DNA from: Actinacidiphila bryophytorum
GTDB lineage: Bacteria > Actinomycetota > Actinomycetes > Streptomycetales > Streptomycetaceae
Direction of reading: 5' to 3'
Assembly: GCF_016916835.1 (NCBI RefSeq)
Contig: NZ_JAFFIX010000007.1
Location: 268,134-332,133, forward strand
Length of the DNA stretch: 64,000 bases
Shown: one piece after another, positions 25,702-35,983 of the stretch
Layout: every line of letters begins with the position of its first letter
Position numbering within the stretch: position 1 is the stretch's first letter
Program-made: the position numbers and the translations under genes
The notes under the pieces: model-generated
What the model was told of the DNA's origin: nothing
Seen by the model: the letters and a program-made list of their open reading frames with translations, nothing else
The model's database searches: none

Positions 25702-25916
25702 ACCGCCAGTCTCCCAAACATCCGGTTCCGACCTCGATCGGCCGGGACGGCGGCGGTCAGCGCCGGCGGCGCGCATTCGCCGGGGCGCGAGTATGGTCGG
25801 AGGGAGTAGGGCATTTTGCGATGCTTCTACCGCTCTGCGGTCATATGCCCGCCGGGTGGTGAAGGCCCGCCGCCCTGGTTGCGTCATCTTCGAGGGAATT
25901 CGAGGGAAGGTGCCAG

Positions 25917-26156
25917 ATGAGCTTCATGGACACCATCAAGGACAAGCTCGGCCTGGCCAAGGACAAAGCCGGTGACATGGCCCGGCAGCACCCTGACAAG
26001 GTCGACTCCGGAATCGACAAGGCGGCGCAGACCGCGGACTCGAAGACGGGCGGCAAGTACTCCGACAAGATCGACACCGGCTCGGACAAGGCGAAGGACG
26101 CCATGGGCAAGCTCGGCGACGAGGGCGGCGGCCAGGACTCCGGCGGCACGACCTGA
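25917..26156 (+). CDS. MT0933/Rv0909-type antitoxin-family protein
   Basis: 79 residues, highly charged and Lys/Asp/Gly-rich, with the pattern MSFMDTIKDKLG...ARQHPDKVDSGIDKAAQ typical of the MT0933_antitox family. AAGGTG precedes the ATG. No toxin gene (for example a Rv0910-like START-fold protein) lies next to it. In streptomycetes such stand-alone proteins may have a stress-protein rather than toxin-neutralising role (inference). Confidence 0.82.
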   Translation: MSFMDTIKDKLGLAKDKAGDMARQHPDKVDSGIDKAAQTADSKTGGKYSDKIDTGSDKAKDAMGKLGDEGGGQDSGGTT

Positions 26157-26225
26157 ACGACTGCGCCTGACGAGGCCGTTGCATCCCTCCGCAATACCGC
26201 GGGGATACGGCCGCTGATGCCGGAC

Positions 26226-26252
26226 GGCCGCGGAATTCCACCTTCCGCGGCC
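26226..26252. terminator. Hairpin between convergent genes
   Basis: Ten-bp perfect stem (GGCCGCGGAA with TTCCGCGGCC) and seven-base loop, between the antitoxin-like gene and the LigB-like gene. No T-tract. Confidence 0.5.
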
Positions 26253-26292
26253 TGTCCATGTCTGCCGCGGACGCGGCCTGCGCTTCCGGAAA

Positions 26293-27015
26293 CTACGTCC
26301 AGCCGGCCACGAAGTAGCCGACGCCGTAGGGCGCGTCCTCGTACAGCAGCTGCCCACCGAGGCCCGCACCGCCGGCCGCGCCGGCCAGCAGCTGCCAGGG
26401 CGCCCGCCCTGCTGCTCTGAGCCGGGCCGCCAGCTCCGGGTCGAGCCCCGCCAGCGCGGAGGTGTCCGCGGCGGCCAGCGCGGCGGCGACACCGGCGTCG
26501 AAGGCCTCGGCGCGCTCGTCCAGGTAGCCGGGCGCCTTGACCGTACGGCACGCGCTGCCGTCGCCCATCACCAGCAGGGCGACCCGCCCCGCCGATGCGG
26601 CGGCCACCCGCCCGGCAGCCGCACACCGCTCGGGCGCCAGCTGCTCTCCCACTGCCAGGCCCTCCACCGGGCACGCCTTCCAGCCGCGCAGCAGCCAGGC
26701 GGCGACGGCCAGCGAGGCCGGCAGCTCCACATCGGGCGAAGGCTGCCAGTCGGCGTTCGGCTGCGCCATACCCAGCCGTATGTCGAGGGCGACGCCGAAC
26801 GGGCGGAAGGAGCCGCGCGTACCCGCGGGAAAGGCACTGGTGTCCCGCACCTCGGCGGGCCCCACGGCGACCAGCAGGTCGGGCCGGGACGCGGCCAGCA
26901 AGCGCAGGGCGTCCCCGCAGGCGTCCCGCAGCGCGTCCAGTTCCGGCGCGGCCCCGGCGGCCACCTCGGGCACCAGCAGCGGCGGGCAGGGGCATACGGC
27001 GGCGGCGACCAGCAT
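26293..27015 (-). CDS. Class III extradiol dioxygenase-like (LigB-like) protein
   Basis: 240 residues, beginning MLVAAAVCPCPPLLVPE, the N-terminus of a conserved actinobacterial family annotated as LigB-like. Extradiol dioxygenases cleave catechols with Fe(II). I cannot identify a full metal-binding His-His-Glu set, so enzymatic activity is doubtful. A GTG three codons upstream is possible. It lies just downstream of miaB, on the same strand. Confidence 0.75.
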   Translation of the reverse strand: MLVAAAVCPCPPLLVPEVAAGAAPELDALRDACGDALRLLAASRPDLLVAVGPAEVRDTSAFPAGTRGSFRPFGVALDIRLGMAQPNADWQPSPDVELPASLAVAAWLLRGWKACPVEGLAVGEQLAPERCAAAGRVAAASAGRVALLVMGDGSACRTVKAPGYLDERAEAFDAGVAAALAAADTSALAGLDPELAARLRAAGRAPWQLLAGAAGGAGLGGQLLYEDAPYGVGYFVAGWT

Positions 27016-27117
27016 GATCGACACTTTACCGCCGGTGCCGCGGGAAGGGCCGCCGCCTTGGCGCAGCCGTTGCTCGGCCCCAGCTGGCCCCTGCCCGGCG
27101 CCCTTGCCCGGCTTTCC

Positions 27118-28608
27118 TCAGTCGACCGCGCAGCCGCCCGTCGCGGCCATCGGCGCCGGCACGGGCGCCCCGACGGTGGGCAGCCCGAGCATCACACCGG
27201 CCGGCTGCGGCGCGGGTGCGGCGGTCCGCCGCTCCCAGGCGTCGCCCGCCCGGGTCCTGCGCACCGCCAGCGCGGGCCGCTCGGCCAGCAGGTGGTGCGG
27301 GGCCGCGTAGGTGATCTCGACGGTCACCATGTCGCCGGGCCGTGCCTGCTCGCCCTCGGGGCGCTCGAAGTGCACCAGCCTGTTGTCGGGCGCGCGGCCC
27401 GACAGGCGCCTCGTGGCGTCGTCCTTGCGGCCCTCGCCCTCGGCGACCAGCACCTCGACGGTGCGGCCGACCTGGGTCTTGTTCTGCTCCCAGGAGATCT
27501 CCTCCTGGAGCGCCACCAGCCGCTCGTAGCGCTCCTGGACGACGGCCTTGGGGATCTGGCCGTCCATCTCCGCGGCGGGGGTGCCGGGGCGCTTGCTGTA
27601 CTGGAAGGTGAAGGCCTGCGCGAAGCGCGCCTCGCGCACCACGTGCAGGGTCTGCTCGAAGTCCTCCTCGGTCTCGCCGGGGAAGCCCACGATGATGTCG
27701 GTGGTGATGGCGGCGTCCGGCATCGCGGCGCGCACCTTCTCGATGATGCCGAGGTAGCGGTCCTGCCGGTAGGACCGGCGCATCGCCTTGAGCACCCGGT
27801 CGGAGCCCGACTGCAGCGGCATGTGCAGCTGGTGCATCACCGTCGGCGTCTCCGCCATCGCCGCGATCACGTCGTCGGTGAAGTCGCGCGGGTGCGGGGA
27901 GGTGAAGCGGATCCGCTCCAGGCCCTCGACCGCGCCGGTGGCGCGCAGCAGCTTGCCGAACGCCTCGCGGTCGCCTATGTCGGAGCCGTAGGCGTTGACG
28001 TTCTGGCCGAGCAGGGTGACCTCGATGACGCCCTCGGCGACCAGCGCCTCGACCTCGGCCAGCACATCGCCGGGGCGACGGTCCTTCTCCTTGCCGCGCA
28101 GCGCGGGCACGATGCAGAAGGTACAGGTGTTGTTGCAGCCCACGGAGATGGCGACCCACGCGGCATACGCGGACTCGCGGCGCGAGGGCAGCGTCGAGGG
28201 GAAGGTCTCCAGCGACTCGACGATCTCGACCTGTGCCTCTTCGGCGATCCTGGCCCGCTCCAGCAGCACGGGCAGCTGCCCGATGTTGTGGGTGCCGAAG
28301 ACCACGTCGACCCAGGGCGCGCGCTTCACGATCGTGTCGCGGTCCTTCTGCGCCAGGCAGCCGCCCACGGCGATCTGCATGCCGGGCCGTGCGGCCTTCT
28401 TCGGCACCAGCTGGCCGAGGTTGCCGTAGAGCCGGTTGTCGGCGTTCTCCCGCACCGCGCAGGTGTTGAAGACGACGACGTCCGCGCCGTCGGCGCCCTC
28501 GGGCGCCCGCACATAGCCGGCGCCCTCCAGCAGGCCGGACAGCCGCTCGGAGTCGTGGACGTTCATCTGGCACCCGTAGGTGCGGACCTCGTAAGTACGC
28601 GCGCTCAT
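27118..28608 (-). CDS. miaB: tRNA-2-methylthio-N6-dimethylallyladenosine synthase
   Basis: 496 residues. Radical-SAM methylthiotransferase that thiomethylates i6A37. Auxiliary cluster ligands are Cys13, Cys50 and Cys84, and the radical-SAM cluster is CNNTCTFC (Cys158, Cys162, Cys165). The C-terminal TRAM domain spans about 385-450, followed by a Pro/Ala-rich tail. It acts on the product of MiaA, encoded 1.4 kb downstream. Confidence 0.97.
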   Translation of the reverse strand: MSARTYEVRTYGCQMNVHDSERLSGLLEGAGYVRAPEGADGADVVVFNTCAVRENADNRLYGNLGQLVPKKAARPGMQIAVGGCLAQKDRDTIVKRAPWVDVVFGTHNIGQLPVLLERARIAEEAQVEIVESLETFPSTLPSRRESAYAAWVAISVGCNNTCTFCIVPALRGKEKDRRPGDVLAEVEALVAEGVIEVTLLGQNVNAYGSDIGDREAFGKLLRATGAVEGLERIRFTSPHPRDFTDDVIAAMAETPTVMHQLHMPLQSGSDRVLKAMRRSYRQDRYLGIIEKVRAAMPDAAITTDIIVGFPGETEEDFEQTLHVVREARFAQAFTFQYSKRPGTPAAEMDGQIPKAVVQERYERLVALQEEISWEQNKTQVGRTVEVLVAEGEGRKDDATRRLSGRAPDNRLVHFERPEGEQARPGDMVTVEITYAAPHHLLAERPALAVRRTRAGDAWERRTAAPAPQPAGVMLGLPTVGAPVPAPMAATGGCAVD

Positions 28609-28739
28609 AACAATCCCCCAGAGTACGTGCTTCCCGGCCGGTGCCGCCCCGGTGTTGGCGACGTCCGCCCGCCCCAGGCCCGCGGCCGGCGTCCGCCGGC
28701 ACTACCGCGTACCTGCGCGGCCTGGCAGGATCCCGGGGC

Positions 28740-29756
28740 ATGGACCTCCCCCGTCTCCGCGCGCTGTGGCCGCAGGGCCGCCGCGCCCGGCAGCGGCGGG
28801 CGCTGCAGACCGTGCTGGCCGCCGGGTCGGCGCTGGCCCTGCTGCTGTGGTGGCTGCTCCCGTCCGGCGGCCCCGGCTACCCCAAGGCCCCGGTGTCCTT
28901 CGCCACGGGCGTCGCCAACGGCGTGTACGAGAAGTACGGCATGCTGCTGCAGAGCGACCTGCGCACCGCGCTGCCCGGGGTCGACGTCACCTTGGAGCAC
29001 ACCGAGGGGTCCGTCGACAACATCAAGCGGGTCGCATCCGGGCGTGACGACTTCACCATTGCCGCGGCCGACGCCGTGGCCAGCTACGACGGCCCCGGCA
29101 AGTCGCGGCTGCGGGCGGTCGCGCGGCTCTACGACGACTACATGCAGCTGGTCGTGCCGCGGGACTCCACGGTCCGCTCGATCCGGGACCTGCGCCATAT
29201 GACGGTCGGGGTCGGGCAGGCCGACTCCGGCGTCAGTCTCATCACCCGGCGGCTGTTCGCCGCGGCGGGCATGGACATGAACAAGGACGTGACGGCGGAG
29301 CCGGTCGGCATCGACCAGGCGCCCGCGATGCTGCTCGACGGCCGGCTCGACGCCTTCTTCTGGTCCGGCGGGCTGCCGACCGCCGCGGTGTCCGCGATGG
29401 CGACCCCGGTGGCGCGCATCAAGCTGGTGCAGCTCGGGGACCTGGTGGCGCCGCTGCACGCGATGGGCTCCGACATGGCCTACTACCGGCAGGCGGTCAT
29501 GCCGGCCGACGCCTACCCGGCGGCGCAGGACGGCAAGGCGGTGCCGACCGTCGCGGTGGCCAACCTGCTCATCACCACGGACCGCGCCGACGACGGCCTC
29601 GTCCAGCGGCTGACCCGGGCGGTGATCGACAGCCGGGACACCATCGGCACCGTCGTGCACGCGGCCCAGCTGGTGGACCTGCGGACCGCCGTCTTCACCG
29701 ACCCGCTGCCGCTGCATGTCGGCGCCGAACGCTACTACCGGTCGGTCAAGCCGTAG
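28740..29756 (+). CDS. TAXI-family TRAP-transporter solute-binding protein
   Basis: 338 residues. N-terminal basic residues and one hydrophobic segment (about 23-42) anchor or export it. The rest matches TAXI periplasmic-type binding proteins: FATGVANGVYEKYG, VGVGQADSGV and GRLDAFFWSGG. These bind small anions such as glutamate or other carboxylates. No TRAP membrane subunit (DctQM/TAXI permease) is near. It converges with a sensor kinase gene 24 bases away, so it may feed a ligand signal to that kinase (inference). Confidence 0.87.
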   Translation: MDLPRLRALWPQGRRARQRRALQTVLAAGSALALLLWWLLPSGGPGYPKAPVSFATGVANGVYEKYGMLLQSDLRTALPGVDVTLEHTEGSVDNIKRVASGRDDFTIAAADAVASYDGPGKSRLRAVARLYDDYMQLVVPRDSTVRSIRDLRHMTVGVGQADSGVSLITRRLFAAAGMDMNKDVTAEPVGIDQAPAMLLDGRLDAFFWSGGLPTAAVSAMATPVARIKLVQLGDLVAPLHAMGSDMAYYRQAVMPADAYPAAQDGKAVPTVAVANLLITTDRADDGLVQRLTRAVIDSRDTIGTVVHAAQLVDLRTAVFTDPLPLHVGAERYYRSVKP

Positions 29757-29779
29757 CGCCGCCTTTCGCGGGCGGAGCG

Positions 29780-31210
29780 CTACGTCGCCACCGCCCGCGC
29801 CGTGCGCGGCACGCGGAGGGTGACCTCAAGCCCGGACGGGTCGTGGTGGCCGTAGGCGATGGCGCCGCCGCCCTGGCTGAGCAGCGCCTTGGCGATGGAC
29901 AGGCCGAGCCCGGAGCCCTGCACGTTCTGGTGCCGGGCGCTGCGCCAGAAGCGGTCGCCGATCCTGGCCAGCTCCTCGTCCGCCAGCCCGGGACCGCTGT
30001 CGGCGACCACGACCGTGGCGCTGTCGCCCTCCGCCGCCACCACGACCGTGACGGCGGCCCCGGCGGGCGTGAACTTGATGGCGTTGTCCAGCACCGCATC
30101 CAGCGCGCTGGACAGGGCGACGGGGTCCGCCCACCCGGTCACCGCCGCGCCGTCCTGCGGTGCGCTGAAGTCCACCGCGACACCGGCTCGCTCCGCGTAC
30201 GGCCGCCAGGCCGCGGTGCGGGTGCGCGCCGTCGCGGCGATGTCCGTCACCTCCAGGTGGCTGCCGGAACGCTCCGCCAGCGCCAGGCCCAGCAGGTCGT
30301 CGAGCACCTGGGCGAGCCGGTGCCCCTCCTCCTTGACCGACTCGGCCTCGGTGTTGCCCTCGGGAAGCTCCAGGCCGAGCAGTTCGATCCGCAGCAGAAG
30401 TGCCGACAGCGGATTGCGCAACTGGTGGGAGGCGTCGGCGACGAAGGCGCGCTGCTGGTCGAGCACCGCCTCGACGTTGTCGGCCATCTCGTTGAACGAC
30501 TGGACCAGGCGGCGCAGTTCCGGCGGCCCGCCGGCCGCCCGCACCCGGGACTTCATCCGGCCGGTGGCGATGTCGTGGGTGACCCGGTCGAGGGTGGCGA
30601 CCGGCAGCAGCACCCAGCCGGTCAGCCGTACCGCGCACAGCACGGCGATGACCATGGCCGCCAGTTCGCCCGCCGCCAGCAGCATCCATTCGTGCAGGAT
30701 GCGCGAGCGCAGGGCGCCGGTCGGGGAGTCGGTGACGACGACCGCCACGACGTCGCCGTCCCGCACGATGGGCGACGCGATGGCCAGCCTGCGGTGCTGC
30801 CACGGCCACACCTGCGCGGGGTCGTGGGCGCGGCGGCCCAGCAGCGCCGACTCGTAGGCGTCGTACAGTTCGCCCTCCGCGGGCAGCCGCCAGCTCTTCG
30901 GGGCCGCCGCCATGGCGCCGCTGTCACGGTAGAAGACGCCCGCGCTGATGCCGTAGAGCTGCTGGTACCTGGCCAGTTCCGTGCGCAGCGTGTGCAGCCG
31001 CTCGTCGTCCACGCTGTCCACCACCGAGCGCTGCTCGTCGCGTGCGGTGACGAACTGCGCGAGCGCCGCGAAACGCGTCGTGTCGTCGATCCGGTCGACC
31101 ACCACTCGCTGCTGCTGGGCTGCGGCAAGGCTCGCGGCCAGCGGGATGCCCAGGGCCAGCAGGACGCCCGCCATCAGCACGATCAGCAGCGGGAGGAGTC
31201 GGGAGCGCAC
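29780..31210 (-). CDS. Two-component sensor histidine kinase
   Basis: 476 residues. TM1 about 7-30, an extracellular sensor loop of about 140 residues, TM2 about 174-203, then HAMP, the HisKA domain with His262 (DASHQLRNPL) and a HATPase with NAIKF, DSGPGL and GSGLGLS motifs. GTG start. It follows the response regulator gene by 24 bases on the same strand, so the two are co-transcribed. It seems to match SCO5784 by position (memory). The signal is unknown. Confidence 0.94.
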   Translation of the reverse strand: MRSRLLPLLIVLMAGVLLALGIPLAASLAAAQQQRVVVDRIDDTTRFAALAQFVTARDEQRSVVDSVDDERLHTLRTELARYQQLYGISAGVFYRDSGAMAAAPKSWRLPAEGELYDAYESALLGRRAHDPAQVWPWQHRRLAIASPIVRDGDVVAVVVTDSPTGALRSRILHEWMLLAAGELAAMVIAVLCAVRLTGWVLLPVATLDRVTHDIATGRMKSRVRAAGGPPELRRLVQSFNEMADNVEAVLDQQRAFVADASHQLRNPLSALLLRIELLGLELPEGNTEAESVKEEGHRLAQVLDDLLGLALAERSGSHLEVTDIAATARTRTAAWRPYAERAGVAVDFSAPQDGAAVTGWADPVALSSALDAVLDNAIKFTPAGAAVTVVVAAEGDSATVVVADSGPGLADEELARIGDRFWRSARHQNVQGSGLGLSIAKALLSQGGGAIAYGHHDPSGLEVTLRVPRTARAVAT

Positions 31211-31234
31211 GACGCGGGACCTGGTCCGCCCCGG

Positions 31235-31990
31235 TCAGCCGGCCGACGGCACGACGAGGCGGTAGCCGACCCCGCGCACCGTCTCGATCATGGCCGGGGT
31301 GCGCAGCTTGGAACGCAGCGACGCCACATGGACCTCCAGGGTGCGGCCCGTACCCTCCCACGCGGTCCGCCACACCTCGCTGATGATCTGCTCCCGGCGG
31401 AAAACCACCCCGGGCCGCCCGGCGAGCAGCGCCAGCAGGTCGAACTCCTTGCGGGTCAGCACGATCGGGTCGCCGTCCACGGTGACCCTGCGGGTCGGCA
31501 GCTCGATGGCGATCCGGCCCAGCTGCAGCCGGCTGCGCTGCGCGGCGGGCACGGGGGCCTGCGCCGCGGGAGCCGGGCCGCTGCCGGGCCGCGGCTCCTG
31601 CGGTACGGGCTCGGCCTCCCTGAGCGGCGAGCGGCGGCTGACGGCGTGGATGCGGGCGATCAGCTCCCCGGTGTCGTACGGCTTCACGATGTAGTCGTCG
31701 GCGCCCAGGTTGAGGCCGTGGATGCGGGACCTGACGTCGGCGCGCGCGGTGACCATGATCACCGGGGTGGCCGTCCTGCGCCTGATCCGGCTGCACACCT
31801 CGAAGCCGTCCTGGTCGGGCAGGCCCAGATCGAGCAGGACGCAGTCGAAGGCGGGGCCGCCGTCGGGCAGCAGGGCGTGGATGGCCTCCTCGCCGCTGCG
31901 GGCGTGCCTGACCTCGAACCCGTGCTTGCCGAGGAGTGCGGAGACGGCCGCGGCAACACGGTCGTCGTCCTCCACCAGCAGCAGCCGCAT
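31235..31990 (-). CDS. OmpR-family response regulator
   Basis: 251 residues. Receiver domain with acidic pocket Glu7/Asp8/Asp9, phosphorylation site Asp54 and Lys103. A Pro/Ala-rich linker of about 40 residues is followed by a C-terminal OmpR/PhoB winged helix ending GVGYRL. The ATG at 31990 has GGAGGAG upstream; a reading to 32017 adds nine residues without support. It is the partner of the downstream kinase. Confidence 0.95.
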   Translation of the reverse strand: MRLLLVEDDDRVAAAVSALLGKHGFEVRHARSGEEAIHALLPDGGPAFDCVLLDLGLPDQDGFEVCSRIRRRTATPVIMVTARADVRSRIHGLNLGADDYIVKPYDTGELIARIHAVSRRSPLREAEPVPQEPRPGSGPAPAAQAPVPAAQRSRLQLGRIAIELPTRRVTVDGDPIVLTRKEFDLLALLAGRPGVVFRREQIISEVWRTAWEGTGRTLEVHVASLRSKLRTPAMIETVRGVGYRLVVPSAG

Positions 31991-32103
31991 CTGCGGTCTC
32001 CTCCTTCGGCCGGTCATCCGCCCGACCTCGTCCGTTCAGCCGGGCGACTCCGCCCGGCCCGTGTGACCGAATCCACGCCGATCGGCCGGGGGTGCGTCAA
32101 GGG

Positions 32104-32141
32104 GGTACCGGCTCACGGCTCCGACCGTTACCGAGCCGGTA
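32104..32141. repeat. Perfect 10-bp inverted repeat between response regulator and monooxygenase
   Basis: GTACCGGCTC (32104-32113) and GAGCCGGTAC (32132-32141) with an 18-base spacer. It lies 145 bases upstream of the monooxygenase and 114 bases upstream of the divergent response regulator. It could be an operator or a structured leader. Confidence 0.55.
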
Positions 32142-32285
32142 CGCGTCCCTGACGCCCTGCGGTGCATACGGCATGCGCCGGTCGTGCCGTCGCCGCACCG
32201 CGCCGACGTGCGACGCTCGCTTGACGTGGGCAGGCGCAGTGGGTTGCATACGCTTTGTGACCGCACTACTTCCGGGGGCCGCACT

Positions 32286-34010
32286 GTGGACCCGGTGATC
32301 GTCGCGGGGGCCGGCCCTGTGGGCCTGACCCTCGCCCTCGCGCTGGCCCGCCGCGACGTCCCCGTCATCCTCCTGGACGAGGCGGAGGTGATCGCCGACG
32401 CCGAGGGCCTGCGGCGCTCCCGTACCGCCGTGCTGGGACCCGCGGCGGTGGCGCTGGTCGAGCGGCTGGGCTCCCCCGGCGTCCGTGCCGAGGGCGCCGC
32501 CTGGACCGGCTGGCGTACGGTGCGGCGGCGGGCCGAGGTGGCGCGCATCGAATTCGGCGCGGACGACGCGCCCGTGCACATCGCGCAGCACCGGCTGGAG
32601 AACGGCCTGCGGCAGGCGCTGCTCGGCTGCGGCTCCGTGCGGATCGTCGCGGGCTGCCGGGTGGACGCGCTGGAGCAGGACGGGCGAGGGGTCACGGTGC
32701 ACACCAGCGGGTCGCACGAGACCTGGTGGCGGGGCAGCTACCTGGCGGGCTGCGACGGCCCCCGGTCCACGGTCCGCAAACTGCTGGGGGTGCGCTTCCC
32801 CGGGCGCACCGCGGTGGACCGGCACGCCGTGGCCGTGGTGCGGGCCGAGCTGCCCGAGCCGGGCGTGGCGCTGCTGCACCGCGACCCGCTGGGCGCACCG
32901 GCCGGGCAGGAGGTGACCGCACGGCCGCTCCCCGAGGGGCTGTGGCGCCTCGACTGGCTGCTGCCGGTGCAGGCGCGTGCGCTGACGCCCGACGCCCTGG
33001 TGGAGCGGCTGCGCGGCACCCTCACCGCCTGGTGCGGCAGCGTCGTGCCCTACGAGGTCGTGGGCTCCGCCGACTACTCCGTCCACCAGCGGCTGGCCAG
33101 GCGCTGGCGGTCGGGCCGGGTCTTCCTGGCGGGCGACGCGGCGCACCTGATGGGTGCGCTGGGGGCGCAGAGCGTCGAGGAGGGGCTGCGGGACGCCGAG
33201 AACCTGTCCTGGAAGCTGGCGCTGGCCTGGCACGACGGGGCGTCCAAGCTGCTGCTCAACAGTTACGAGGCCGAGCGGCGCGGCGCGGTCGGCGCCCGAC
33301 TGCGGGCCACCGACCAGGTGCTTCCGCTGCTCCGGGCGAGCGGCACCTGGCAGACCGTACGGCAGTCGCTGCTGTCGGGGTCGGCGCGCGGGCAGGCGGA
33401 GATGCTGACCGACAGCCACCTCGGACGGGGGACGGCGGCGGCCTCCCGGGTCTACGGGCGCTCGCCGCTGACCGTGCCGGCACCGCGCTCGAACGGCGGC
33501 AAGTCGGGGGCGTCGCCGCTGGTGGCGGGGTGCGACACCCCGCCGGGCGGGCGGGTCGCCGATGTGCAGGTGACGGCGCTCGACGGCACGGTCGGGCGGC
33601 TGCGGGACCGGCTGGGGCAGGGCCTGGTGGTCGTCCTGGTCGCGCCCGGCACGGGGGTGTGGGAGAGCAGGCACTGGCTGACGGCAGGTCTGATGCCGCG
33701 GCTGGCGTCGGCGGTCGCCGCGCTGCCCACTCCCGCGGAGCTGCTGGTGGCCGAGACCTACCCGGGGGCCACGGCGCACAGCGTGCTGCTGATCCGCCCC
33801 GACGGGCATCTGGTCACGGCCATGGTCGGCTGCCGTCCCGCGGAGCTCTACTCCTACGCCGACCTGGCCCGCGGCGGTCCGCCGGCCGCGGTCGGCGACG
33901 AGGACGACGGGCAGGACAGGGCCGAGGGCGCGGGCGGTCAGCACGACGAGGCCCGCGGGGTGCCGGGAGGCGGCGCCGCGGGCACCCGGGTCAGCGGGCG
34001 TACGCGGTAG
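32286..34010 (+). CDS. FAD-dependent aromatic monooxygenase (PHBH/RdmE-like)
   Basis: 574 residues. The N-terminal GAGPVGL dinucleotide fold, GCDGPRSTVRK (DG motif) and RVFLAGDAAH (GD motif) bind FAD. The usual PPxGGQG after GDAAH is replaced by MGALGAQSVEEGL. A thioredoxin-like C-terminal domain of about 150 residues is typical of aromatic hydroxylases. The last 40 residues are Gly/Glu-rich. These enzymes hydroxylate phenols or polyketides with NAD(P)H; the substrate is unknown and no pathway genes are adjacent. GTG start. Confidence 0.88.
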   Translation: MDPVIVAGAGPVGLTLALALARRDVPVILLDEAEVIADAEGLRRSRTAVLGPAAVALVERLGSPGVRAEGAAWTGWRTVRRRAEVARIEFGADDAPVHIAQHRLENGLRQALLGCGSVRIVAGCRVDALEQDGRGVTVHTSGSHETWWRGSYLAGCDGPRSTVRKLLGVRFPGRTAVDRHAVAVVRAELPEPGVALLHRDPLGAPAGQEVTARPLPEGLWRLDWLLPVQARALTPDALVERLRGTLTAWCGSVVPYEVVGSADYSVHQRLARRWRSGRVFLAGDAAHLMGALGAQSVEEGLRDAENLSWKLALAWHDGASKLLLNSYEAERRGAVGARLRATDQVLPLLRASGTWQTVRQSLLSGSARGQAEMLTDSHLGRGTAAASRVYGRSPLTVPAPRSNGGKSGASPLVAGCDTPPGGRVADVQVTALDGTVGRLRDRLGQGLVVVLVAPGTGVWESRHWLTAGLMPRLASAVAALPTPAELLVAETYPGATAHSVLLIRPDGHLVTAMVGCRPAELYSYADLARGGPPAAVGDEDDGQDRAEGAGGQHDEARGVPGGGAAGTRVSGRTR

Positions 34011-34012
34011 GC

Positions 34013-34046
34013 GCCGGCCGGTGCGGGCGGCATGACGCCGGCCGGC
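34013..34046. terminator. Hairpin between convergent monooxygenase and recX
   Basis: Nine-bp perfect stem (GCCGGCCGG with CCGGCCGGC) and 16-base loop in the 48-base gap between convergent genes. Confidence 0.5.
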
Positions 34047-34058
34047 CCGGCCGCTCGG

Positions 34059-34649
34059 CTATTCCCATGGGTCCAGCTCCCCTTCGCCTGCCCACGGCTC
34101 GGCGCCGTCGGGGTCGGTCTCCTTCTCCTGGTCGAGGGCGTCGCGCACCACCTTGAGGGCCAGGCCCTCGCTGTAGCCCTTGCGGGCCAGCATCCCGGCC
34201 AGCCGCCGGATCCGCCGGTCGCGGTCCAGGCCGCGGGTGCCCGGCAGCCGGCGCTGCACGAGGGCGCGGGCGGTCTCCTCCTCCTGCTCGGAGTCGAGCA
34301 GGCCGACGGCCTCGGTCACCAGCTCGGCCTCCACCCCGCGGTGCCGCAGCTCGCGGGCGAGGGCTCGGCGGGCCAGGCCGCGGCCGCGGTGCCGCGACTC
34401 GACCCAGGCGTTGGCGAACGCCTGGTCGTCGATCAGCCCCACGTCCTGGAAGCGCTCCAGGACGTGTTCCGCGACCTCGTCGGGGATCTCCCGCTTCCGC
34501 ATGGCGTCGGCGAGCTGCCTGCGGGTGCGGGGGGTCCCGGTGAGCAGGCGCAGGCACAGCGCCCGCGCCTGCTCCTCGGGATCGAGCGGCGGCTCTCGCG
34601 AGGCCCTCGACTCGGAAGAGCCGCCGCGCTCCTGGGACCTGCGCGCCAC
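34059..34649 (-). CDS. recX: RecA regulatory protein RecX
   Basis: 196 residues, helical three-repeat RecX fold (ALCLRLLTGTPRTRRQLADAM, then two more repeats). RecX binds RecA filaments and limits strand exchange. The GTG start is four bases after the recA stop, so the two genes are tightly coupled. A reading to 34784 would run inside recA and adds an Arg/Pro-rich stretch that is not real. Confidence 0.93.
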   Translation of the reverse strand: MARRSQERGGSSESRASREPPLDPEEQARALCLRLLTGTPRTRRQLADAMRKREIPDEVAEHVLERFQDVGLIDDQAFANAWVESRHRGRGLARRALARELRHRGVEAELVTEAVGLLDSEQEEETARALVQRRLPGTRGLDRDRRIRRLAGMLARKGYSEGLALKVVRDALDQEKETDPDGAEPWAGEGELDPWE

Positions 34650-34653
34650 GGCG

Positions 34654-35766
<1,113 letters not shown>

Positions 35767-35809
35767 GGGTTCCACCCGGGATGTCTGGTTCGATCGCTTC
35801 ACGTCCACG

Positions 35810-35832
35810 ACGCTAGCGCCTGCCACTGACAA
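35810..35832 (-). promoter_or_regulatory. RecA-NDp (PafBC-type) promoter of recA
   Basis: Minus strand: TTGTCAGTG, eight bases, TAGCGT. This is a complete match to TTGTCRGTG-N8-TANNNT, the LexA-independent damage promoter. It ends 43 bases before the recA ATG. Confidence 0.85.
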
Positions 35833-35855
35833 TGCGCTCGGACGTCGCTCCGGCC

Positions 35856-35864
35856 TGTGGATAA
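35856..35864 (-). promoter_or_regulatory. DnaA-box-like 9-mer upstream of recA
   Basis: Minus strand TTATCCACA, identical to the E. coli consensus DnaA box. Single copy, 90 bases upstream of recA. Confidence 0.45.
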
Positions 35865-35940
35865 CTGGGGCGGTACCGCCCGGCTTTTTCCCGCCGGAAT
35901 CCGTGCCGCCGACCCGGAGAATCCGCCCGGCGCTTCCATA

Positions 35941-35954
35941 TGAATGGATGTTCG
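35941..35954 (-). promoter_or_regulatory. LexA (SOS) box of recA
   Basis: Minus strand CGAAC-ATCC-ATTCA. From memory GAACATCCATTC is the known recA SOS box in Streptomyces. It lies 175 bases upstream of the ATG and close to the end of the neighbouring gene. Confidence 0.78.
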
Positions 35955-35983
35955 AATTCCGTGTCAAGCGACCCGCCGGGACC

